This document shows positions 9,265 to 16,820 of a stretch of 64,000 bases of DNA, in pieces. This DNA comes from Ruegeria profundi. GTDB lineage: Bacteria; Pseudomonadota; Alphaproteobacteria; Rhodobacterales; Rhodobacteraceae. Every line of letters starts with the position of its first letter. Within the stretch, counting starts at the first letter, position 1. A model generated the notes under the pieces. It searched no databases, was not told where the DNA came from, and saw nothing but the letters and a program-made list of their open reading frames with translations. The stretch covers positions 186,001 through 250,000 of the forward strand of contig NZ_LQBP01000001.1 of NCBI RefSeq assembly GCF_001507545.1. Direction: 5' to 3'. Both the position numbers and the translations under genes were made by a program.

Positions 9265-10239
9265 ATGAAAACCGCCCTTCTTGCCACTGCCGTTTTCATG
9301 GCTCCGTTCGCTGTCTTGGCCGACCCGTTGCCTAGCTGGACTGAATCGGACACGAAGACCCGCATTATCGAGTTCGTAAACGCCGTCACTGATCCGGATA
9401 GTCCCGATTATGTGACACCGGCAGACCGTATCTCTGTGTTCGACAATGACGGAACGCTATGGGCAGAACAACCGGTCTATTTTCAACTGACCTTCGCGAT
9501 GGACCGTTTGGCCGAGCTGGCAAACGCTGACCCTTCAATCCTATCCAACCCGACATTGGAAGCGGCGGCTGAGGGGGACTTGCAGGCCATCGTCGACGGC
9601 GGTCATGACGCGCTGATCGAGGTTGTCAACGCCTCTCACGCTGGTGTCAGTGTCGAGCAGTTTCAGGACTCGGTCGCGAACTGGCTCGACACCGCGCGGC
9701 ATCCCGATACAGGCCTGCCCTATGACCAGATGACGTACCAGCCAATGGTCGAATTGCTGCGCTATCTCAGAGACGAAGGGTTTCGCACCTATATCGTCTC
9801 AGGTGGCGGGCTGCATTTCATGAGGGTATTCGCCGAAGAAGCTTATGGCATACCCCCAGAGCAGATACTTGGCACTTACACGGACACCATATATGAAACA
9901 GGTGACGGAGCCCCCGCAATTATCAAGGCCCCAGGCATTGCGTTTATCGACGACAAGGAAGGTAAGCCGATCAATATCGAGCGTACAATCGGGCGACGGC
10001 CAATACTGGCTGGCGGAAATTCCGATGGCGATTTTGCAATGCTTGAATGGACAACCGCGGGCTCTGGGCCGCGTCTGGGCATTCTGGTTCATCACACAGA
10101 TGCCCAGCGTGAATGGGCCTATGACCGCGAAAGCCCGATCGGAAAATTGGTCGACGGGTTGGACAAAGGCCCTGAATTGGGCTGGGTCATAGTTGATATG
10201 GCGCAAGACTGGGATCGCATCTACACTGGGGGCGATTAA
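9265..10239 (+). CDS. Secreted HAD-superfamily phosphatase
   Basis: A 324-aa protein with a signal peptide (KTALLATAVFMAPFAVLA). HAD motif I is VFDNDGTLW (nucleophile and acid/base Asp), motif II is the Ser in YIVSGGGLHFM, and motif III is GGNSDGDFAMLEW with a preceding Lys-containing stretch. This arrangement resembles phosphoserine-phosphatase-like HAD enzymes that are exported. It should be a periplasmic phosphomonoesterase. AAGGA lies just upstream of the ATG. It follows the sulfatase terminator by 24 bases and precedes cardiolipin synthase by 23 bases, so it may be transcribed with the latter. Confidence 0.85.
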   Translation: MKTALLATAVFMAPFAVLADPLPSWTESDTKTRIIEFVNAVTDPDSPDYVTPADRISVFDNDGTLWAEQPVYFQLTFAMDRLAELANADPSILSNPTLEAAAEGDLQAIVDGGHDALIEVVNASHAGVSVEQFQDSVANWLDTARHPDTGLPYDQMTYQPMVELLRYLRDEGFRTYIVSGGGLHFMRVFAEEAYGIPPEQILGTYTDTIYETGDGAPAIIKAPGIAFIDDKEGKPINIERTIGRRPILAGGNSDGDFAMLEWTTAGSGPRLGILVHHTDAQREWAYDRESPIGKLVDGLDKGPELGWVIVDMAQDWDRIYTGGD

Positions 10240-10262
10240 GACACTCAGAGACTGATAACCCC

Positions 10263-11675
10263 ATGTGGACATTGCTTGTTTCCGCAGCCGTCTTCTTCCT
10301 GTACCTGACGGCTGCGGTCTTTGCGATCCGGGCGGCTCAGACAGCGCGCACGCCTCAGGGTGCGGTTGGCTGGGTGGTGTTCCTGATCTCGGCGCCGTTC
10401 TTTGCCGTACCTCTTTACCTGTTTCTCGGGCATCACAGGTTCCGAGGATATCGGATCGCACGTAAGCAAAGCGAACGAGTTGTTGAAGGTATCAAGAGCT
10501 TTGCGGATTTCTCACAGCCTGATCTTTCGACGATGTCCATCAACCCCCGCCCGTTCGAGGCGCTGGCGCATTTGCCCGTATCCCGTGGCAACGGGGCTGA
10601 GCTGTTGATCGACGGACAGGCCACGTTTGACGCCATCTTCGATGCCATCGACGCCGCAAAAAGCTATATCCTGATCCAGTTCTATATTGTCCGCGACGAT
10701 GCGCTTGGCAAAAAGCTTCAGTCCAAGCTGATCGCGGCGGCAAAACGCAAGGTTTCTGTTCGTTTCATGACCGATGCGGTGGGCAGCTATGGCCTGCCGA
10801 CGGCCTATCTGGACGCTTTGCGCGCAGCCGGGGTCGAGGTAGCCAACCCGCGCGACAGGCGTGGCCCGCAGCATCGGTTTCAACTCAATTACCGCAATCA
10901 CCGCAAAACCGTGATCATAGATGGCGAAATCGGATTTATCGGAGGTCACAACGTCGGCGTCGAATATCTGGGCCAGAACAGCCATTTCGGTCACTGGCGC
11001 GATACACACCTGAAAATGACCGGCCACATCGTCAGGCAATTGCAGTTGATTTTTGTCGAAGACTGGCACTGGGCCCACGAAGAGGATCTGATCGACCTGC
11101 TGGATTGGGCTGGGGATGAATCCGATCAGGACATGAATGCCCTATTGGTCGCAACAGGTCCCGGGGACGAGACGGAAACCGGCGCGATGATGTTTTTCTC
11201 GGCCATCACTGCGGCCAAGAATCGAATTTGGATCGCGTCGCCTTATTTCGTGCCCGATATCGACGTCATGACAGCCTTGCAACATGCCGCACTGCGAGGT
11301 GTCGACGTGCGCATTCTGGTCCCGGATGTAATTGACCATCGCCTGCCCTGGCTGGCCGCCTATGCCTATTTCGACGAAATCCGCGAATGCGGAGCTCGGG
11401 TGTTTCGATACACCGATGGCTTTTTGCATCAAAAGGTTTTCGTCGTCGATGATACCTTGGCTGCAGTGGGCACAACCAATTTGGACAACCGCTCATTCCG
11501 GTTGAATTTCGAAGCAATGGCATTGTTTTTCGATAAGCGTGCGGCTAATGCCGTGGACAAAATGCTGCGCGCAGATTTTGAGAAGAGTTATGAACTAACG
11601 CGCAACCTGCCCGAGCAACCCGCATATATCCGGTTCGGCTCGCCACTGGCGCGTTTGTTTGCGCCGATCCTTTAA
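10263..11675 (+). CDS. cls: Cardiolipin synthase (phospholipase D type)
   Basis: A 470-aa membrane enzyme that condenses two phosphatidylglycerol molecules to cardiolipin and glycerol. Two N-terminal membrane helices (residues about 2-22 and 35-58) anchor it. The two PLD catalytic HxK(x)4D motifs are HRKTVIIDGEIGFIGGHN and HQKVFVVDDTLAAVGTTN, the second followed by NLDNRSFRLNFE. The length matches the ClsA family. The stop overlaps the convergent channel gene by four bases. Confidence 0.93.
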   Translation: MWTLLVSAAVFFLYLTAAVFAIRAAQTARTPQGAVGWVVFLISAPFFAVPLYLFLGHHRFRGYRIARKQSERVVEGIKSFADFSQPDLSTMSINPRPFEALAHLPVSRGNGAELLIDGQATFDAIFDAIDAAKSYILIQFYIVRDDALGKKLQSKLIAAAKRKVSVRFMTDAVGSYGLPTAYLDALRAAGVEVANPRDRRGPQHRFQLNYRNHRKTVIIDGEIGFIGGHNVGVEYLGQNSHFGHWRDTHLKMTGHIVRQLQLIFVEDWHWAHEEDLIDLLDWAGDESDQDMNALLVATGPGDETETGAMMFFSAITAAKNRIWIASPYFVPDIDVMTALQHAALRGVDVRILVPDVIDHRLPWLAAYAYFDEIRECGARVFRYTDGFLHQKVFVVDDTLAAVGTTNLDNRSFRLNFEAMALFFDKRAANAVDKMLRADFEKSYELTRNLPEQPAYIRFGSPLARLFAPIL

Positions 11676-12106
11676 GATATCAACTCTTCCTTGAACACCT
11701 GGGTAAACAACGCAACCATGAACGCAGTAGACAGCCCAAAGGCCAAAAGCCCGGTGACCGATGCGAATGCCCCAAAAATACGAAGATCTTCGCCCAGCAC
11801 GACGTCACCGTAGCCCAGCGTCGTGAACGTCACCAACGAGAAATAAAGGGCTGTATTCCAGTCCGGAAGAACGTCTCTCAGCACCCAGACAATGGCCCAG
11901 AGCCAGACCTGGAATGTATGGATCGCTACGATGAAGCCCAAGGCCATACTGATCGGCCCAGCGATGGTAAGGAACCGCTTGCTGTTCTCTAATCGAATGG
12001 ACATTTGACGGACCACTTGGGTGCACCACGTCAAAAGGGCAATCTCGATCAGAAAGCAGATCCCGAGATAAATACTCCCCCATAAAATCTGCTGCGTTAA
12101 TGTCAT
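11672..12106 (-). CDS. Small two-TM potassium channel-like protein
   Basis: A 144-aa membrane protein with an N-terminal hydrophobic segment, a second one (FLTIAGPISMALGFIVAI), and a pore module with the K+-channel selectivity filter in FTTLGYGDVVLGED followed by a last helix (VTGLLAFGLSTAFMVALF). It belongs to the Ion_trans_2 type of minimal channels and has no RCK/TrkA-N regulatory domain. The ATG at 12106 is chosen because the open frame upstream is not protein-like. It converges on and overlaps cls by four bases. Confidence 0.83.
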   Translation of the reverse strand: MTLTQQILWGSIYLGICFLIEIALLTWCTQVVRQMSIRLENSKRFLTIAGPISMALGFIVAIHTFQVWLWAIVWVLRDVLPDWNTALYFSLVTFTTLGYGDVVLGEDLRIFGAFASVTGLLAFGLSTAFMVALFTQVFKEELIS

Positions 12107-12259
12107 CAAGCTGTACCCCGGTTCCAAAAAAGTGCGGACACAATGGCGATTTGTCCGCAAAAGAACAAGGCTGTGACAAAGCGAAACGTGAACGCCTTGG
12201 TGCTGGACTCTGCGCTGCGGCGCTGCACATTGTGGCTTGCACCGTGCAAGGGGTTTTGA

Positions 12260-12907
12260 ATGCTGCTGAATATCGACAAGGTCCAGAAATCCTATCCCGG
12301 CGGGCGTCCGGTTCTTCGGGATGTCTCGCTGACGCTGGACCATGGGCAGACGCTTGCGCTGACCGGCGAAAGCGGCAGCGGTAAAAGCACGCTTTTGAAC
12401 CTTGCTGCCGCCTTAGACAGCTTTGACGGTGGCGAGATCACACTGGATGGAACTGCCCTGTCGCCGTTGGATGATCGTGGACGCGCTGCCTTGCGACGTC
12501 AAAGCGTGTCGTTGGTCTTTCAGCAGTTCAACCTGATCCCGTCACTGACCGTTGGCCAGAACCTGTCATTCCACGCACGGCTGGCAAACCGCGAAGACAC
12601 AGGTTGGAGCGCACAACTGGCCGAAAGGCTCGGTTTGGCCGATTTGTTAACCCGCTATCCGGAAAATCTGTCCGGCGGACAGCAGCAACGCGTCGCCATC
12701 GGGCGCGCGATGGCCGTGCGACCGAAACTGCTCTTGGCAGATGAACCAACCGGCAATCTGGATGAAACAGCCAGTGCGAATGTTCTGGACCTGATGCTCT
12801 CGCTTGTTGCGGAAACGGGGGCTGCTTTGCTGCTGGTCACCCATTCACAAGACATCGCGGCGCGTCTGGATCGGCAGGCACATTTGGCTGGCGGACATAT
12901 CGTATGA
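12260..12907 (+). CDS. ABC transporter ATP-binding protein (LolD/AttE-like)
   Basis: A 215-aa ATPase of the MacB/LolD family. Walker A is GESGSGKST at about residues 35-43, the Q-loop is FQQFNLIPSL, the ABC signature is LSGGQQQR and Walker B is LLLADEPTGNLDE. It should energise the FtsX-type permease encoded directly downstream, whose ATG overlaps this stop (ATGA). With the AttH-like third gene the set resembles the attEFGH exporters known from Agrobacterium and Vibrio. The transported substrate is unknown. Confidence 0.92.
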   Translation: MLLNIDKVQKSYPGGRPVLRDVSLTLDHGQTLALTGESGSGKSTLLNLAAALDSFDGGEITLDGTALSPLDDRGRAALRRQSVSLVFQQFNLIPSLTVGQNLSFHARLANREDTGWSAQLAERLGLADLLTRYPENLSGGQQQRVAIGRAMAVRPKLLLADEPTGNLDETASANVLDLMLSLVAETGAALLLVTHSQDIAARLDRQAHLAGGHIV

Positions 12908-15318
12908 CCTTTGCCATAGTACAGGCTCTGCTATCGCATTGGCGGCGGCATCGGCTGCAATTGGCGACGTTGTTGATTGGCATCGCACTGGCGACCGGTT
13001 TGTGGTCGGCTGTTCAGGCCATCAATGCGGAAGCTCGTGCCAGTTATCAGCGGGCAAGCGATCAGCTTGCCCTTGGCCTTTATGACACGTTGCGCGATCC
13101 GTCCGGAACAATTGCGGTTGACCGGTATGTTGCGCTTCGCCGGGCTGGATGGCAGGTTTCCGCGGTTCTGGAAGGGCCGGTACGGATTGCCGGGCGCACG
13201 GTTCAGGTGATGGGGGTCGACATGGTGACCTATCCCGCGCTTCCCGCCATGACGCAGACTGAGCAAAGCGACGCGCCCCCAGACCCATCCGATATGTTGA
13301 CCGCACCCGGACGCTTGCTGGCTACACCGGAGTTGGCTGAGCACCTGAAATCGCAGACTGAATTACCGCCCATCGTTGTGTCAGACGCGGTTCCGCCCGA
13401 CTTAATCTTAACAGATATCGGCGTGGCCGAGACCCTGCTGAACAGGCCCCGACAGATCTCGCGGCTTGTTATTTTGCCGGATCAGCCGCGCGGCGTGCCT
13501 GCGCTGTCCGAGATCGCGCCAGACCTGCAAAGGGTCGAAGCCTCGGCCCAACTGGATACACAGCGGCTTACCGACAGCTTTCATTTAAACCTCACGGCCT
13601 TTGGCCTTCTGTCTTTTGCCGTGGGGCTGTTCATCGTCAACGGCACGGTCGGTTTGGCCTTCGCACAGCGGCGCGCGATGATCCGCACCCTGCGGGCGCT
13701 GGGTGTCTCAATGCGGCGACTGGTTTGGATGATCACGGCAGAACTGACCTTATTAGCCTTAATCGGTGGTGCGTTGGGGTTGGTCCTTGGGTTCTTTTTG
13801 GCCGGAGCACTGTTGCCTGACGTCGCCGCAACTTTGCGCGGGTTGTACGGCGCGCCGGTGGACGGGCAAATATCGCTGCAGCCAGAATGGGCTCTGGCGG
13901 GGTTAGGGATGGCCTTGGGGGGCACTTTTCTTGCCAGCGGACATGCCTTGTTCCGCCTGTCAAGGATGCCGATACTCACAGGGGCCGGAGTGCAATCGTG
14001 GCGGAGTTCCACATCGGGCCAACGCTTCAGCTTCCTTATTGGGACGGCTCTGATCACCGGGGGCTTTGCCATCGGCTACACGGTTGAAGGGCTGGTCGCT
14101 GGATTTGCAATGGTGGGGGGTATCCTGACAGGTGCGGCACTGGTGTTGCCTTACTTCCTGACCTTAGCGCTTTCCGTTTTTCAGCGCCGCGCCCGTGGGC
14201 CCGTGGCCCAATGGGTTTGGGCTGACATGCAGGCGCAACTGCCCGGGTTATCACTGGCTTTGATGGCCTTGTTGCTGGCGCTGGCCGCGAATATCGGCGT
14301 TGGAACTATGGTATCAAGCTTTCGACTCACTTTTGTCGGCTGGCTGGATCAACGCCTGACGTCCGAACTGTATGTAACTGCCCGGGACGATCAGCAGGGT
14401 AAAGAGATTGCGCAGTGGCTTGGCCCTCAGGTGGATGCCATCCTGCCGATCCGCAATGTGGAGTTAACGCACGAAACCGGGCCGCTTTTCTTGTACGGCG
14501 TGGTCGATCACGAAACATATCGCGACCACTGGCCCCTCATCGCCTCATCAGACAGTGCCTGGGATCGGGTTTTGACGGATCAGGCCGTGCTAATCAACGA
14601 GCAATTGGCCCGCCGCGCGGATCTTTGGCCGGGTGATATGCTGACCCTGAACGCAGAACATACTCTGACCATTGCAGGCGTCTATTCGGATTATGGGAAC
14701 CCAACAGGTCAGGCCATTGTGTCCATGCAACAGCTTGATCTAATTGCACCGGGGGCTGAGACGCGCCAGTTCGGCATACGCGTGTCACCTGAACGCGCCA
14801 CCGAATTGGCACAGGCGTTGCGTGACAGGTTCGACCTGTCTCGACAGGCCGTAGTTCAACAAGCCGCCGTCAAGGCGCAGTCGCTTGCCATCTTTGACAA
14901 TACCTTTGTGGTGACATCTGCTCTGAACGTATTGACACTTGGCGTGGCCGGGTTCGCCATTTTGACCAGCCTGCTGACGTTATGGACTCAGCGCCTGCCG
15001 CAGATCGCTCCAGTCTGGGCGCTGGGGCTGACGCGGGCGCAACTGGCGCGGCTGGAGCTTTTGCGCAGCGTATTGTTGGCGGCGTTGACGGCCGTTTTGG
15101 CCCTGCCACTTGGACTGGTTCTGGCTTGGGCACTGCTGGCGGTGATCAACGTGCAGGCCTTTGGCTGGCGGTTGCCTATGTTTCTGTTCCCGGTGGATTG
15201 GGCGTACCTGTTCGTTCTGACCTTACTGGCTGCCGCGGTTGCTGCTGCCCTGCCCGCCCTGCGGGTCTTGCGCCTGCCGCCTGCTGATCTTTTGAGGGTG
15301 TTTGCCAATGAACGCTAG
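12904..15318 (+). CDS. ABC transporter permease, double FtsX-domain (AttFG-like)
   Basis: An 804-aa inner-membrane protein. The N-terminal span (LATLLIGIALATGLWSAVQA) is followed by a periplasmic domain (residues about 35-220), then a three-helix FtsX block (about 225-345), central helices (about 375-485), a second periplasmic part and a final FtsX block (about 670-795). This is the layout of mechanotransmission-type exporters in which two permease halves are joined in one chain. It probably acts on the outer membrane or periplasm rather than by classical transport. It is coupled to the ATPase upstream (ATGA) and overlaps the attH-like gene by 11 bases. Confidence 0.9.
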   Translation: MTFAIVQALLSHWRRHRLQLATLLIGIALATGLWSAVQAINAEARASYQRASDQLALGLYDTLRDPSGTIAVDRYVALRRAGWQVSAVLEGPVRIAGRTVQVMGVDMVTYPALPAMTQTEQSDAPPDPSDMLTAPGRLLATPELAEHLKSQTELPPIVVSDAVPPDLILTDIGVAETLLNRPRQISRLVILPDQPRGVPALSEIAPDLQRVEASAQLDTQRLTDSFHLNLTAFGLLSFAVGLFIVNGTVGLAFAQRRAMIRTLRALGVSMRRLVWMITAELTLLALIGGALGLVLGFFLAGALLPDVAATLRGLYGAPVDGQISLQPEWALAGLGMALGGTFLASGHALFRLSRMPILTGAGVQSWRSSTSGQRFSFLIGTALITGGFAIGYTVEGLVAGFAMVGGILTGAALVLPYFLTLALSVFQRRARGPVAQWVWADMQAQLPGLSLALMALLLALAANIGVGTMVSSFRLTFVGWLDQRLTSELYVTARDDQQGKEIAQWLGPQVDAILPIRNVELTHETGPLFLYGVVDHETYRDHWPLIASSDSAWDRVLTDQAVLINEQLARRADLWPGDMLTLNAEHTLTIAGVYSDYGNPTGQAIVSMQQLDLIAPGAETRQFGIRVSPERATELAQALRDRFDLSRQAVVQQAAVKAQSLAIFDNTFVVTSALNVLTLGVAGFAILTSLLTLWTQRLPQIAPVWALGLTRAQLARLELLRSVLLAALTAVLALPLGLVLAWALLAVINVQAFGWRLPMFLFPVDWAYLFVLTLLAAAVAAALPALRVLRLPPADLLRVFANER

Positions 15319-16348
15319 AGTTTGGCTTGTTGTTTTGATCCTTCTGCAACCCATCGCATCGTGGGCGCAGGGCTATGCAGGCTTAGGCGGGTCCGCCGAT
15401 GGGTTCGACGTTCCCAAACGCGACTACCAGTTCGAATTCCCGCGGGATCACGGTCCGCATCCAACCTATAGGATTGAGTGGTGGTACCTAACCGCCAATC
15501 TTACCGGTGAGGACGGGCGCGACTATGGCATTCAATGGACCCTCTTCCGGTCCGCCCTGAAACCTTCCGAAGCCGACGGCTGGCAAAGCCCGCAACTCTG
15601 GATGGGTCATGCGGCCGTAACCACACCAGAAACACACTACTTTGCTGAACGTCTTTCACGCGGTGGAATCGGTCAGGCTGGTGTGGCGGCCGACCCGTTC
15701 GAGGCATGGATCGACGAATGGTATATGCGTGGGCCAGACCTGAATACAGTGTCCCTGTCGGCCAGCGGTGCCGAGTTCGCCTATGACCTTGACCTCACAG
15801 CGCAAGGCCCGCTGGTGTTTCACGGAGACGCCGGATACTCGGTCAAATCCGCCGATGGGCAAGCCAGCTATTACTATTCCCAGCCGTTCTTCGAGGTCGA
15901 AGGGGTTTTGAACCTGCCTGACGGCGATGTGGCGGTCACCGGTCACGGCTGGCTGGATCGAGAATGGTCTTCGCAACCCTTGGCCAGCGATCAAACTGGT
16001 TGGGACTGGTTTTCACTGAGCTTTGACGATGGCGACAAGCTGATGGCGTTTCGTCTGCGCGGCGGGCGCGGTGATTTCACCGCCGCCACATGGATCAGCC
16101 CGGATGGCACAACGACCCCACTGCCTAACGGGTCTGCGTCATTCACGCCGCTGAACACAACGCGCGTGGCCGGACGCGACGTGCCGACCGAATGGCACGT
16201 CACCCTCCCCGACCGTGGCTTGGACGTTGAGGTCTCTGCGATGACGCCGGACGCGTGGATGGCCACGCAATTCGAATACTGGGAGGGTCCGGTAACCGTC
16301 AAAGGCAGCCACACCGGACGAGGTTATCTTGAGATGACAGGCTATTAG
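15308..16348 (+). CDS. AttH-like secreted lipocalin-fold protein (carotenoid 1,2-hydratase family)
   Basis: A 346-aa protein with a signal peptide (RVWLVVLILLQPIASWAQ). The family hallmark HPTYRIEWWYLTANL lies near residue 50, with GIQWTLFRSAL, GHAAVTT and later GHGWLDREWSSQPL. These belong to the AttH/CrtC-like domain, a double lipocalin-like barrel. The ATG at 15308 lies inside the end of the permease gene; a TTG two codons earlier is less likely. As the third gene of the exporter operon it is probably the periplasmic partner, perhaps binding a lipophilic substrate. True carotenoid hydratase activity is unlikely because no carotenoid genes are nearby. Confidence 0.85.
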   Translation: MNARVWLVVLILLQPIASWAQGYAGLGGSADGFDVPKRDYQFEFPRDHGPHPTYRIEWWYLTANLTGEDGRDYGIQWTLFRSALKPSEADGWQSPQLWMGHAAVTTPETHYFAERLSRGGIGQAGVAADPFEAWIDEWYMRGPDLNTVSLSASGAEFAYDLDLTAQGPLVFHGDAGYSVKSADGQASYYYSQPFFEVEGVLNLPDGDVAVTGHGWLDREWSSQPLASDQTGWDWFSLSFDDGDKLMAFRLRGGRGDFTAATWISPDGTTTPLPNGSASFTPLNTTRVAGRDVPTEWHVTLPDRGLDVEVSAMTPDAWMATQFEYWEGPVTVKGSHTGRGYLEMTGY

Positions 16349-16388
16349 CGGCCGACGTTGTCACCGTTTTGATTGTAGCGGTCTGACC

Positions 16389-16820
16389 TTAGCGCACCAC
16401 GTAAACCGACGCGTTGGAGTGCCGAACAACGCGCGAGGCATTCGGACCAAGCAGATAATCCTTGAGGTCCGGTTTATGTGCACCGATCACGATCAGGTCG
16501 CTGTTCGCGCTTTCCGCCGTCTTCAGGATCTCGCGATACGCAGTGCCAGTGGCAACAACGTGGCGAACTTTGTCGTTTCGCGCGGCACCCAAAACCGTAG
16601 TGCATAAATCCACAAGATGTTTATGCGCATCCTCCAGAGCTTTTTCGTGGAAATCCGGCTGGAAAAACCCGGATACCCAGCTTTCTCCGAAATCCGGCAA
16701 AACCGTCACTACATCCAGTTGGGCGTCGTCTTGATCAGCCAAGCGTGCTGCGGTTTTCAGGACATTTACGTCCACATCGCCATTGCTTATGTCGACTGCA
16801 CAGAGAACGGACTGTGTCAT
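16389..16820 (-). CDS. Universal stress protein (UspA family), TRAP-associated
   Basis: A 143-aa single-domain Usp. It begins MTQSVLCAVDISNGD with the first beta strand, and ends with the nucleotide-binding motif VIGAHKPDLKDYLLGPNASRVVRHSNASVYVV, close to the ATP-binding type G-2x-G-9x-G(S/T), though the first Gly is replaced by the AHKP context. It is the last gene of the TAXI-TRAP operon: its ATG overlaps the permease stop (ATGA). This matches TeaD, the ATP-binding Usp encoded after the TeaABC ectoine TRAP transporter of Halomonas, which lowers uptake. A comparable regulatory role is inferred. Confidence 0.9.
   Translation of the reverse strand: MTQSVLCAVDISNGDVDVNVLKTAARLADQDDAQLDVVTVLPDFGESWVSGFFQPDFHEKALEDAHKHLVDLCTTVLGAARNDKVRHVVATGTAYREILKTAESANSDLIVIGAHKPDLKDYLLGPNASRVVRHSNASVYVVR

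Noticed and set aside
15308..16348. Carotenoid 1,2-hydratase as literal function of the AttH-like protein
   Set aside because: Sequence family overlaps CrtC, but the operon is an ABC exporter and no carotenoid synthesis genes are in the window.
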